From NCBI GenBank assembly GCA_003241785.1, contig QFPW01000005.1, forward strand, positions 62,001 through 126,000: a stretch of DNA of 64,000 nucleotides, written 5' to 3'. This document shows, one piece after another, positions 42,924 through 50,123 of the stretch (position 1 is the stretch's first letter; each line of letters opens with the position of its first letter). The stretch comes from Rhodovulum sulfidophilum. GTDB lineage: Bacteria > Pseudomonadota > Alphaproteobacteria > Rhodobacterales > Rhodobacteraceae. The notes beneath the pieces are model-generated. The model did not search any database. It saw nothing but the letters and a program-made list of their open reading frames with translations, and was not told where the DNA came from. A program made the translations under genes and the position numbers.

Positions 42924-43717
42924 CGCTCGGTCTCCTCGGCCAGCCAGGCGGAGAGGGCGCGGTTGACGGCGCCCGGGGCGGTCATCGGCGCCATATGGCC
43001 ATGGCCCGCGATCACGACCGCGCGGCCGCGGGGCGCGGCGGACGCCATCTCGGCGGCCATCGCGGGGGTGGAATTCGCATCGAGCGCCCCGGTCAGGAAC
43101 AGCGCGGGCTGCTTCACCCCCGGCCAGACGTCGGCGTAGACGGCGTCGCCGGTGGCGAAGGCGGAATAGGCCGTGGCGTAGCCGCGCGCGTCGACCTGCT
43201 CGAGCCAGTCCCGGACCAGCGCGTAGGCGGGCTGGGCGGTGTCGGCGCCGAACCAGCGCGCGAGCGGACCGAGGGGGTCGCGGTCGCCGGCGCGGAGCGC
43301 GGCGGCGCGGGCCCGGACCGCCGCCGCGGCGCGCGGCGTGCGATTGCGCACCCCGCAGAGAAGTGCCACCCGGCTCAGCCGGTCGGGACGGGTCGCCGCC
43401 ACGCCGCCGGCGATGAGCGCGCCCATCGAATGGCCGGCGAGATTCACCCGCCCGAGCCCGAGCGCGTCGAGCGCGTCGGCGCACCAGGCGACGAAATCGG
43501 GCAGGGTGGCCGCTTCGGCCAGCGGCGCGCTGCCGCCGTGGCCGGGCAGGTCGAGCGCGATCACCCGATGCCGCTCGGACAGCCCCGCCATCTGCGCCGC
43601 CCAGGCCTCGGCGCGCAGCCCGACCCCGTGGAGAAGGACGAGCGGCTCGCCCGCGCCCTCCGCGAGATAGGCCGCGCCGGAGCGGGTCTCAGACCGCCGC
43701 GGGATTGTGCGCGTCAC
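42920..43717 (-). CDS. Alpha/beta-fold hydrolase
   Basis: The 265-residue hydrolase has the oxyanion region LVLLHGVGLRAEAWAAQMAG, nucleophile elbow NLAGHSMGALIAGGVAATRP (GHSMG), an acid in the FLTGALDANSTPAMAAEM region and the catalytic histidine in VVIAGHGHMAPMTAPGAVNR. It probably starts at GTG 43717, overlapping the DUF1185 gene by 29 bp; the stop overlaps the flavin reductase start (ATGA). It resembles RutD-type helpers of oxygenase pathways, so ester, lactone or carbamate cleavage is likely, but the substrate is unknown. Confidence 0.85.
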   Translation of the reverse strand: MTRTIPRRSETRSGAAYLAEGAGEPLVLLHGVGLRAEAWAAQMAGLSERHRVIALDLPGHGGSAPLAEAATLPDFVAWCADALDALGLGRVNLAGHSMGALIAGGVAATRPDRLSRVALLCGVRNRTPRAAAAVRARAAALRAGDRDPLGPLARWFGADTAQPAYALVRDWLEQVDARGYATAYSAFATGDAVYADVWPGVKQPALFLTGALDANSTPAMAAEMASAAPRGRAVVIAGHGHMAPMTAPGAVNRALSAWLAEETER

Positions 43718-44291
43718 GGCCGAGGTCCTTCAGGTCCTGGTAGCGATCGCCGATGCGGTGATGCGGCCGCCCCCCGACCGAGGCGCCGAGCGCGACGACG
43801 ATCTCGTCGGCCGCCGGGGCGTCGGGAATCGCGGTCTGGATCGTCAGGTAGTGCGACCGGCGGCCCTCGTCGTTCTTGTCCATCAGCGGGATCATCACCG
43901 GCGCGTTGGCGGGACCGCGGGTGTTGGTGAAGGCGAGGTAGGACTTCGCCCCCACCGCCTCGCGGTAGTGGTTGCCGAAGCGCAGCGTGTGGATCAGCGC
44001 CGAGGCATGCTCCACCTCGCCGTCGAGCCCGACCACCGCCGCCTTGCCATAGGCCTCGACCGCTTCGCCGGATCCGACGGCGTCGATGATCATCCTGGTC
44101 AGCAGCGCGCCGAGCGGCGGGGCGACGGCGTGGATCTCCGGCTTCAGGTCCTCGACATAGCCGCGTCCGGCCCAGGGATTCCTGACCACGGCGAGCGCCG
44201 CGAAAAGCCGCGTCGGCGTCGGCGCGGCCCGGCCGCCTTCGATCAGCGTGGCCTCCACCTGAAGCAGGGTCTTGCGGATTTCTATGGTCAC
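43689..44291 (-). CDS. DUF1185 'amino acid synthesis' family protein
   Basis: The ~200-residue protein matches the DUF1185 family: TIEIRKTLLQVEATLIEGGR at the start, LAVVRNPWAGRGYVEDLKPE, GKAAVVGLDGEVEHASALIH, FTNTRGPANAPVMIPLMDKN and GGRPHHRIGDRYQDLKDL. Members are annotated only by genetic association with amino-acid metabolism, and the reaction is not established. The start is a GTG at 44291 with GAGGG seven bases upstream. First gene of the block, directly facing the GntR regulator. Confidence 0.8.
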   Translation of the reverse strand: MTIEIRKTLLQVEATLIEGGRAAPTPTRLFAALAVVRNPWAGRGYVEDLKPEIHAVAPPLGALLTRMIIDAVGSGEAVEAYGKAAVVGLDGEVEHASALIHTLRFGNHYREAVGAKSYLAFTNTRGPANAPVMIPLMDKNDEGRRSHYLTIQTAIPDAPAADEIVVALGASVGGRPHHRIGDRYQDLKDLGRDAHNPAAV

Positions 44292-44332
44292 GGGCGGGCC
44301 CTCGCATCGGCTCGATTTGGAATACGATCTTA

Positions 44333-44342
44333 TGGTATACCA
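44333..44342. promoter_or_regulatory. TGGTATACCA palindrome, probable GntR/FCD operator
   Basis: This perfect 10-bp palindrome lies in the 99-bp gap between the divergent DUF1185 and gntR genes, within ATGGTATACCACA. FCD-type GntR regulators characteristically bind short inverted repeats of the TGGTxxACCA kind at their own divergent promoters. It lies about 40 bp upstream of the DUF1185 start and 50 bp upstream of gntR. Confidence 0.65.
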
Positions 44343-44390
44343 CACCGGAAAGGTGTCAACGTTGTCGTGACGCCCGGCCGCGGATAGAGT

Positions 44391-45095
44391 GTGCATATGG
44401 ACGAAATTGTGCGAGAAATGGGCGCTTTGCGTATTGAAACGCCACCGACGACGCTGCGCGCCATGGCGCTGGAGCGGCTGCGGCGGGCGATCATCTCCGG
44501 GATGTTCAAGCCGGGACAGCGCCTGGTCGAGCGTGTGCTGTGCGAGCAGCTCGGCGTCAGCCGGTCGGTGATTCGCGAGGTCATCCGCCATCTCGACGCC
44601 GAGGGCCTCGTCACGACCGAGGGGCAGGGGCCGATGGTCGCGCGGGTGACCCTCGAGGACGCGCGGCAGATCTACGACATCCGCGCCGCGCTCGAATCCG
44701 CCGCCGTGGAAGCCTGCGCGCGCGTGGCCGACGCCAAGGTGAAGGCCGAGCTCCGCGCCGCCATCGAGGCGATCGAGACCCGCGCGGCGGCGCCGGACCT
44801 GATGGGCGTCCTCGAGGCGACCGAGCGGTTTCACGGCACGGTCTTCGCCGCCGGCGGCCATCCGATCGCCGGCGAGATCGTCCGCCGCCTCAACGGCCGC
44901 ATCGCGCAGCTGCGCGTCCTGACACTCGGCACCGAGGGGCGGATGGTATCCGGTCCGGTCCGGCTGCGGGAGATATTCGAGGCGATCGCCCGCAACGATC
45001 CCGAGGCCGCCGGCGCCGCCTGCCGGACGCAGATCCGCGAAGCCTATGCGATCGCCGAGCGCGCGCTCGGCGCCACGCGGTCCGAACAGGGGTGA
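44391..45095 (+). CDS. GntR-family (FadR/FCD) transcriptional regulator
   Basis: The ~232-residue regulator has an N-terminal GntR winged helix (MALERLRRAIISGMFKPGQR, VERVLCEQLGVSRSVIREVI, RHLDAEGLVTTEGQGPMVAR) and the all-helical FCD ligand domain (DARQIYDIRAALESAAVEAC, TERFHGTVFAAGGHPIAGEI, EIFEAIARNDPEAAGAACRT), with histidines that usually bind a metal and a carboxylate ligand. A GTG at 44391 and an ATG at 44397 are both possible starts. It should repress the divergent nine-gene monooxygenase/transporter block, with an acidic pathway intermediate as probable inducer (inference). Confidence 0.87.
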   Translation: MHMDEIVREMGALRIETPPTTLRAMALERLRRAIISGMFKPGQRLVERVLCEQLGVSRSVIREVIRHLDAEGLVTTEGQGPMVARVTLEDARQIYDIRAALESAAVEACARVADAKVKAELRAAIEAIETRAAAPDLMGVLEATERFHGTVFAAGGHPIAGEIVRRLNGRIAQLRVLTLGTEGRMVSGPVRLREIFEAIARNDPEAAGAACRTQIREAYAIAERALGATRSEQG

Positions 45096-45117
45096 TCCAG
45101 GCCGCCCGGCCCGCCGG

Positions 45118-45768
45118 TCAGCCCTCGGCGATGCATCCGCCGTCGAGGCGGAGCGGGCGGGCGCCCAGCCGGTCCGGCAGCGCCGGGTCGTGCGTGACGA
45201 CGATCATAGCGCCGGCGAAGGCGTCGAGCCGGGCGACGAGCAGTCGCTCGGCCGCGTCGTCGAGGCCGTTGGTCGGCTCGTCGAGCAGCAGCATCCGGGG
45301 CTCCATGACGAGGAGACCGGCGAGACAGACCAGCCGCTTCTCGCCGCCCGAGAGATGGTGCGGCGGCCTTTCGGCGAGCGTCGAGAGGCCCAGCTCGGCG
45401 AGCATCGCCTCGGCGCGGGCGCGCGCATCAGGATAGGACAGGCCCTGGTTCAGCGGTCCGAAGGCGACGTCCTCGACCACGGTCGGGCAGAAGAGCTGGT
45501 CATCCGACTCCTGGAACAGGAAGCCGATGCCGAGGCGGGCCGGGCGGAAATCCGCCTCGGTCCGGCAGGGCCGGCCGTCGAGCCGGACCGCCCCGGAGTC
45601 GGGACGCGTCAGGCCCGCGATGACGCGGAGCAGCGTGGTCTTGCCGGCGCCGTTCGCCCCGCTCAGCGCGATCCGCTCGCCCGGGAGCAGGCGCAGACGC
45701 GCGCCGTCGAGAACGCGGCGGCCGTCGCGGTCGAGCCGGATGTCGTCGAGCTCGACGGCCGGGGTCAC
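45118..45768 (-). CDS. nikO: ECF nickel/cobalt transporter ATPase
   Basis: The 216-residue ATPase has Walker A ALSGANGAGKTTLLRVIAGL, a Q-loop FLFQESDDQLFCPTVVEDVA (with the ECF-type DQLFxPTVxxDVAFGPLN pattern), signature HHLSGGEKRLVCLAGLLVME, Walker B MLLLDEPTNGLDDAA and IVVTHDPALPDRL. This is the CbiO/NikO class. It starts at GTG 45768, overlapping nikQ by 4 bp. Last gene of nikKMLQO. Confidence 0.85.
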   Translation of the reverse strand: MTPAVELDDIRLDRDGRRVLDGARLRLLPGERIALSGANGAGKTTLLRVIAGLTRPDSGAVRLDGRPCRTEADFRPARLGIGFLFQESDDQLFCPTVVEDVAFGPLNQGLSYPDARARAEAMLAELGLSTLAERPPHHLSGGEKRLVCLAGLLVMEPRMLLLDEPTNGLDDAAERLLVARLDAFAGAMIVVTHDPALPDRLGARPLRLDGGCIAEG

Positions 45769-46499
45769 GGCCAGCGGTCCAGCGCCACGAGGCCGGCTGC
45801 GAGCGCGAAGGTCAGCGCGCAGCCGGCCAGGGCGCGCGCGCCCATCGGGCCGAGCGGCGCGGGCGGGAAGGCGCCCGCGCCGCGCAGGCGCATCGCCTCC
45901 TCGACGCGCTCGGCGCGGTCCATGGCCCGCAGCAGCGTCCCGCCGACGAGATGGCCGAAGCCGCGCAGGGCGTGCGGGGTCGCGCGCAAACGAAAGCCGC
46001 GGGCGCGCATCGCCTCGGACTGCCGCCGCAGGCTGTCGCGGGCGGTATGGCTGTGCCGGAACAGGAGCTCGATCAGCCGGGTGAACCGCTTCGGCGCGCC
46101 GAGCGCGTGAAGGGCGCGGCCGAGCCGCTCGGGCGGCGCGGCGCCAAGCAGCGCGAGGAGCGCGAGCGCCACCACGTTCACCTTGAGCGCGATCAGCGCG
46201 GCGAGGCTCAGCCCCTCGCGGCTCGCGGCGAGCGGCCCCAGGGCGAAGGCGGCCGTGCCCGGGGTCGTGAAAGGGAGCGCCACGAGCAGGACCACGAGGA
46301 AGCCCTCGACATGCCCGAGCCGGCGCAGGGCCGCGCGCGGCGCGATCCGCGCGCTGGCGGCGAGCGCGAGCGCCGCGCCAAGCGCGATCAGCGCGGTCGC
46401 GGGCCGGGTGAGCATGGCGGTCCCGCACGCGATGATCACGGCCGCGATCAGCGGCGCCCTCAGGTCCGGGGGCGCGTCGCCCGCCGCCGGGGCGATCAC
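45765..46499 (-). CDS. nikQ: ECF nickel/cobalt transporter transmembrane T component
   Basis: The ~244-residue membrane protein has five to six spans and the CbiQ/NikQ coupling motifs: PPERLGRALHALGAPKRFTR, LLFRHSHTARDSLRRQSEAM and RARGFRLRATPHALRGFGHL (the ARG-containing helix that contacts the ATPase). It starts at GTG 46499, overlapping nikL by 4 bp. It couples ATP hydrolysis by NikO to metal uptake through NikM. Confidence 0.83.
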   Translation of the reverse strand: MIAPAAGDAPPDLRAPLIAAVIIACGTAMLTRPATALIALGAALALAASARIAPRAALRRLGHVEGFLVVLLVALPFTTPGTAAFALGPLAASREGLSLAALIALKVNVVALALLALLGAAPPERLGRALHALGAPKRFTRLIELLFRHSHTARDSLRRQSEAMRARGFRLRATPHALRGFGHLVGGTLLRAMDRAERVEEAMRLRGAGAFPPAPLGPMGARALAGCALTFALAAGLVALDRWP

Positions 46500-47029
46500 C
46501 GGTCCCGCCTCCGGTCCCTGAGCCAGAGCGCGCCGCCCGCGGCGCCGAGGATCAGGAAGATCCCGGACAGGATGTCGGCGAGCCGCAGCCGGTTCTCGAG
46601 CGCCGCGAATTCCTCGCGCAGCGGCAGGATCTCGCGCCGGACAGCCTCCGCGACGCGCGCGTCGAGATCGTCCGCCGCGGGAGCGGCCGCCGGTTCGGCG
46701 GCGCGGGGGGCGGCCGGCGCGTCGCCGCCGCGCGCCGTCGCGCTCGCGACATGGCCATCCTCGGCGTTGATCGTGACGACGTAGTCGCCGGGCGCGGGCG
46801 CGGGCCAGCGGAACGCCCCGTCGCCGTCGGTCAGGCCCTCGTAGAGACGCGCGCCGGAGGGATCGGCGATGAAGAACGGCGCGCCCCTCGGCCGGCCGCC
46901 GCCGACGAAGAAGCCGTAGCCCATGACCGAGCCATCCTCCAAGGCGGCGAAGATTCTGAGCCGGTGGGCCAGGGCGGGAACCGGGACCAGCAGCAGCGCG
47001 AGCGCGGCGATGCCCGCCGCGCGGTTCAC
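46496..47029 (-). CDS. nikL: ECF nickel transporter accessory protein NikL
   Basis: The 177-residue protein has an N-terminal signal sequence (GIAALALLLVPVPALA), a periplasmic beta-rich domain (HRLRIFAALEDGSVMGYGFF, PFFIADPSGARLYEGLTDGD, PAPGDYVVTINAEDGHVASA), an Ala/Pro linker, a short coiled coil (REILPLREEFAALENRLRLA) and one C-terminal membrane span (ILSGIFLILGAAGGALWLRD). This layout is that of CbiN-like/NikL subunits. It starts at GTG 47029, overlapping nikM (GTGA). Confidence 0.8.
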   Translation of the reverse strand: MNRAAGIAALALLLVPVPALAHRLRIFAALEDGSVMGYGFFVGGGRPRGAPFFIADPSGARLYEGLTDGDGAFRWPAPAPGDYVVTINAEDGHVASATARGGDAPAAPRAAEPAAAPAADDLDARVAEAVRREILPLREEFAALENRLRLADILSGIFLILGAAGGALWLRDRRRDR

Positions 47030-47637
47030 GACGCCGCCCGGGTCCAGATCCCGGGCCGGGCCCGCCGCAGATAGGCGACCGCGCCGGCGCAGACCGCGGC
47101 CTCGATCGCCGCGAGCGGGAGATAGGTGATCGCCAGCACCCGCGCCGCCGGGACATAGGCCGAGGCGGAAAGCGCCAGGGACAGCGCGACGAGGCCGGCG
47201 GTCCCGAGCGTGGCCGCGGCCGCGCCGGCCCCGGCGAGCCAGGCCGCCCGTTCGGGCCGCGCGGCGGCGATCGCGTTCCGCAGCAGCAGCCCCGCCGCCA
47301 CCCCGGGCATCGCGATGTTGAACGCGTTGACCCCGAGCGTGGTCACGCCGCCGAAGCCGAAGAGGACGAGCTGCAGCACCAGCGCCGCGAGCACGGTGGG
47401 AAAGGCCATCCAGCCGAGGACGAGGCCCATCAGCGCCGAGAACATCGGATGCACCGAGGACGGGCCGATCGGGATCGCGATCAGCGATCCGGCGAAGAAC
47501 ACCGATCCGAGCACCGCCGCCCGGACGATCTCGGCGTCGCTGGTCCGGCGGAGCGCGCAGGCGCAGGCGCCGAGCGTCAGGAGCGCCCCCCCGACCAGCA
47601 CCGGCGCCGAAAGCAGCCCGTCCTGGATATGGGCCAT
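47026..47637 (-). CDS. nikM: ECF nickel transporter substrate-specific S component (CbiM/NikM)
   Basis: The 203-residue membrane protein has about six spans and typical CbiM/NikM stretches: HIQDGLLSAPVLVGGALLTL at the N-terminus, PIGPSSVHPMFSALMGLVLG (with the metal-ligand histidine), VLQLVLFGFGGVTTLGVNAF and NIAMPGVAAGLLLRN. The N-terminus is M-A-H rather than the usual M-H. Removal of Met by methionine aminopeptidase, favoured by Ala at position 2, would restore His as residue 2, the known Ni(II) ligand. It overlaps nikL by 4 bp. Confidence 0.86.
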   Translation of the reverse strand: MAHIQDGLLSAPVLVGGALLTLGACACALRRTSDAEIVRAAVLGSVFFAGSLIAIPIGPSSVHPMFSALMGLVLGWMAFPTVLAALVLQLVLFGFGGVTTLGVNAFNIAMPGVAAGLLLRNAIAAARPERAAWLAGAGAAAATLGTAGLVALSLALSASAYVPAARVLAITYLPLAAIEAAVCAGAVAYLRRARPGIWTRAAS

Positions 47638-47638
47638 C

Positions 47639-48403
47639 TCAGCCGTCCATCCCCACCGCCTGCACCCAGATCAGCGCGCCTTCCTCGACCGGGACGGAGG
47701 CGCCCTCCGGCGAGGTCATCGGCGCGTCGCCCTCGAGCAGGGCGGCGAAGCCCCACCAGCCGGCGCGCGGCATCGTATAGGTGAAGACGCCGTTCCCGTC
47801 CGCCCGCGTCACCTGGGTCACGAAGGCGTCGTTTGGCGCCGCCACCTTGTCCGCGTTGATGAACTCGACCTCGACCTCGGCGAAGGGAACGGGCTCGCCC
47901 GCCTTGGTGACGATGCCCTGGAAGCTGTTTCCGGCCCAGAGGCCGGTCGGGCGGGTCAGCGGCCGGATCTCGACCGGCAGGCCCGCCTCGGTGTCCCAGC
48001 CTTCGCCGGTGGCGTAGGAATCGACGAGGACCTTGGCATAGTGGACGATGAACTTGCCCTCGGCGGGCTCCCAGTAGGGCTGGGGCTCGACGAAGAAGAC
48101 CGCGGGTCCGGGCTCGTCCAGCTCGACACGGGCCGCCCAGGCGAGCACGCCGTCGACGGGCGCCTCGCGCAGCTGGTCCGAGAGGTCGATCCGCTCGCCG
48201 TCCCGGACCATGCCGAAGCGCGCGGGCCGCTCCATGCGCATCACCGGGCCGCCGTCGAAGGGATGGGTGAAGACCAGCGAGAGATCGACCGCGCCGCCTT
48301 CGGGCAGCACGTCCCGCGACGGGATGATCTCGAGGAAATGCGCGGAGACGGGCTGCGCCAGCAGTCCGGCGGCGAGGATCGGAGACAGAAGCGTGGCGCG
48401 CAT
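47639..48403 (-). CDS. nikK: NikK-like DUF4198 periplasmic nickel-uptake protein
   Basis: The 254-residue protein has a signal peptide (LLSPILAAGLLAQPVSA). It is followed directly by histidine, HFLEIIPSRDVLPEGGAVDL, and then by the DUF4198 domain (LSLVFTHPFDGGPVMRMERP, FVEPQPYWEPAEGKFIVHYA, GLWAGNSFQGIVTKAGEPVP, FAEVEVEFINADKVAAPNDA). DUF4198 proteins accompany nickel ECF systems and probably capture the metal in the periplasm. First gene of the operon; a NikR operator lies 15 bp upstream of its start. Confidence 0.83.
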   Translation of the reverse strand: MRATLLSPILAAGLLAQPVSAHFLEIIPSRDVLPEGGAVDLSLVFTHPFDGGPVMRMERPARFGMVRDGERIDLSDQLREAPVDGVLAWAARVELDEPGPAVFFVEPQPYWEPAEGKFIVHYAKVLVDSYATGEGWDTEAGLPVEIRPLTRPTGLWAGNSFQGIVTKAGEPVPFAEVEVEFINADKVAAPNDAFVTQVTRADGNGVFTYTMPRAGWWGFAALLEGDAPMTSPEGASVPVEEGALIWVQAVGMDG

Positions 48404-48417
48404 CCGCGATGCTCCGG

Positions 48418-48445
48418 GTATGATTTCAGGACCAATTAAACATAC
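48418..48445. promoter_or_regulatory. nikR box: NikR operator, GTATGA-N16-ACATAC
   Basis: GTATGA at 48418-48423 and ACATAC at 48440-48445 are separated by exactly 16 bp. The known NikR operator is GTATGA-N16-TCATAC, so 11 of 12 half-site positions match. It lies between the divergent nikK and nikR genes, next to the NikR gene itself. Ni-NikR binding here should repress nikKMLQO, and perhaps nikR, when nickel is sufficient. Confidence 0.8.
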
Positions 48446-48530
48446 ACGCCCCGGTCCATCCCGCAACCGGGAATCCGAACGGTTTGCGGCGCGGGGCGCG
48501 GCCTCGTATCCTCGGCGCGAGGAGGTGGCC

Positions 48531-48998
48531 ATGCAACGCATTACCATCACGATGGACGACGATCTCGCGGCCGAACTCGACGCCTTCATCGGCGCCTCGG
48601 GCGCCTTCAACCGGTCCGAGGCGATCCGCGACCTCGTGCGCCGGGGCCTGGCCGCGCGCGGCGCCGAGCGGCGCGAGGCGGATTGCCTCGGCGTGCTGAG
48701 CTACGCGATCGACCATTCGCTGCGCGATCTCGGCCGCCGCGTGCCCCTCGGACGTCTGGAGCGGCACGACGAGACCGTCGCGGCGCTGAGCGTGCCGGTG
48801 GACCACACGACGACCGTCGACGTCGTGGTCATGCGGGGGACCGTGGCCTCGGTGGGCGACTACGCGGAAAGCCTGTTCCTGGAGCGGGGCGTCCGGCACG
48901 GCGCGCTCGCGCTCGTCCCGGTGGAACGCGCCGAGGAGCACAGGCACGACGACGAATCGCGGCCCCACGTCCATCTGCGCGTGCAGGACACGTTCTGA
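48531..48998 (+). CDS. nikR: Nickel-responsive regulator NikR
   Basis: The 155-residue protein has an N-terminal ribbon-helix-helix (MQRITITMDDDLAAELDAFI, FNRSEAIRDLVRRGLAARGA) and a C-terminal ACT-like metal domain. The high-affinity nickel ligands appear as HHDE-class residues in RLERHDETVAALSVPVDHTT, with a further histidine in VRHGALALVPVERAEEH and a cysteine in the region of DCLGVLSYAIDHS. GGAGG lies seven bases upstream of the ATG; the longer frame from 48210 has no family features. It is divergent from nikK over a NikR box. Confidence 0.88.
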   Translation: MQRITITMDDDLAAELDAFIGASGAFNRSEAIRDLVRRGLAARGAERREADCLGVLSYAIDHSLRDLGRRVPLGRLERHDETVAALSVPVDHTTTVDVVVMRGTVASVGDYAESLFLERGVRHGALALVPVERAEEHRHDDESRPHVHLRVQDTF

Positions 48999-49034
48999 AC
49001 CCGCCCTGCCCGCCGCGTCACGCCGCCGGAAAGC

Positions 49035-49050
49035 TATCCCATATGGGATA
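49035..49050. promoter_or_regulatory. Perfect 16-bp palindrome upstream of the urease operon
   Basis: TATCCCATATGGGATA is perfectly self-complementary and lies 37 bp after nikR and about 215 bp before ureA, in a markedly AT-richer segment. It does not fit the NikR GTATGA half-site, and no T-run follows. It may be an operator for an unidentified urease regulator. Confidence 0.45.
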
Positions 49051-49151
49051 CGGAACCGGCGTCGAGACGGCCGTAAGATAAAATCATTTAAATCTCCTAT
49101 CGGGCGAGGTCGAATTTCGGCCCCGTGACGCGCGAAAAACTAAACGAAACG

Positions 49152-49182
49152 TTGACAGGCGCGTTTCCCGGCGGGCTAATTC
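49152..49182 (+). promoter_or_regulatory. Candidate sigma-70 promoter for ureABCEFGD
   Basis: TTGACA (49152-49157) is a perfect -35 hexamer. TAATTC (49177-49182), 19 bp downstream, is a weak -10. The pair lies about 80 bp before ureA in the only long noncoding stretch before the urease genes. The long spacer suggests activator dependence. I saw no sigma-54 consensus. Confidence 0.35.
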
Positions 49183-49262
49183 CGCAACAACTGGCTGAAT
49201 ACCGAGACTATCGCCCACCAAGGGCGAAGAACCGCAGCCCGCGTCTGGAGGTCGCAAAGAAG

Positions 49263-49565
49263 ATGCATCTGACACCGCGCGAGTTCGACAAGCTTGTAAT
49301 CCACATGCTCGCGGAGGTCGCGCACAAGCGACAGGCGAAAGGGGTCAAGCTCAACCATCCCGAGGCCGTCGCGGTCCTCTGCGCCTACGTGCTCGAGGGG
49401 GCCCGGGAGGGAAAGACGGTCGAGGAGGTCATGGACGGGGCCCGCTCCGTGCTGACCTCCGACGACGTGATGGAGGGCGTGCCCGACCTCGTGCCCCTGA
49501 TCCAGGTGGAGGCCGTCTTCACCGACGGCAGCCGGCTCGTGAGCCTGCACAACCCGATCATCTGA
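49263..49565 (+). CDS. ureA: Urease gamma subunit
   Basis: The 100-residue protein matches UreA throughout: MHLTPREFDKLVIHMLAEVA, KRQAKGVKLNHPEAVAVLCA, EGAREGKTVEEVMDGARSVL, DDVMEGVPDLVPLIQVEAVF and the usual end VSLHNPI. Structural subunit of the urease trimer (alpha-beta-gamma)3. The start at 49263 gives the normal length of 100; the frame is open upstream to 49125 but that extension is not family sequence. First gene of the operon. Confidence 0.95.
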   Translation: MHLTPREFDKLVIHMLAEVAHKRQAKGVKLNHPEAVAVLCAYVLEGAREGKTVEEVMDGARSVLTSDDVMEGVPDLVPLIQVEAVFTDGSRLVSLHNPII

Positions 49566-49630
49566 GGCCGACGGCCGACCGAACCCCGGGCGGCGCCAAG
49601 CCGTCCGACGCGACCAAACGGGGGACCACG

Positions 49631-50113
49631 ATGACGAGCGAGCCTGACAAGACCGCGAATCCGGAGCCGGCGCCGAAGGCGGCGAGCCCGATCGGCGGCT
49701 ATGTCCTGAAGGACGACCCGATCGAGATCAACCCGGGCCGCCCGCGCACGACCCTCAAGGTGCGCAACACAGGGGACCGGCCGGTGCAGGTCGGCTCGCA
49801 TTTCCATTTCTTCGAGGTGAACCGCTATCTCGAGTTCGACCGCGCCGCCGCCTTCGGGCTGCGCCTCGACATTCCCGCCAACACCGCCGTCCGCTTCGAG
49901 CCGGGCGACGAGAAGGAGGTGACCCTCGTCCCCTTCGGCGGCAAGCAGCACATCTACGGCTTCAACAATCTCGTCGACGGCTGGGTCGGGGACGGGCCGC
50001 GTCCGGACTACCGGCCGAACCGCGACGCGGCGCTCGAACGCGCCGGAAAGCTCGGCTTCAAGTCCGGGACGCCGGCCGATCCGGCACCCGCCGCGAAGAA
50101 ACCCGCCAAGTAG
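49631..50113 (+). CDS. ureB: Urease beta subunit
   Basis: The 160-residue protein has a core of about 105 residues that is standard UreB: IGGYVLKDDPIEINPGRPRT, LKVRNTGDRPVQVGSHFHFF, EVNRYLEFDRAAAFGLRLDI, NTAVRFEPGDEKEVTLVPFG and GKQHIYGFNNLVDGWVG. It carries extra sequence at both ends compared with the usual ~101-110 residues: a short acidic/proline N-terminal extension and a C-terminal tail ending in a Lys/Pro/Ala run (PADPAPAAKKPAK). Ten bases before ureC. Confidence 0.94.
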   Translation: MTSEPDKTANPEPAPKAASPIGGYVLKDDPIEINPGRPRTTLKVRNTGDRPVQVGSHFHFFEVNRYLEFDRAAAFGLRLDIPANTAVRFEPGDEKEVTLVPFGGKQHIYGFNNLVDGWVGDGPRPDYRPNRDAALERAGKLGFKSGTPADPAPAAKKPAK

Positions 50114-50123
50114 GGGCGCCGCC

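Noticed and set aside
39491..44291. The Rut pyrimidine-degradation operon
   Set aside because: The monooxygenase, flavin reductase and hydrolase are suggestive, but RutB and RutC are missing from the block and a DUF1185 protein, an aldehyde dehydrogenase and a polyamine-type importer are present instead.
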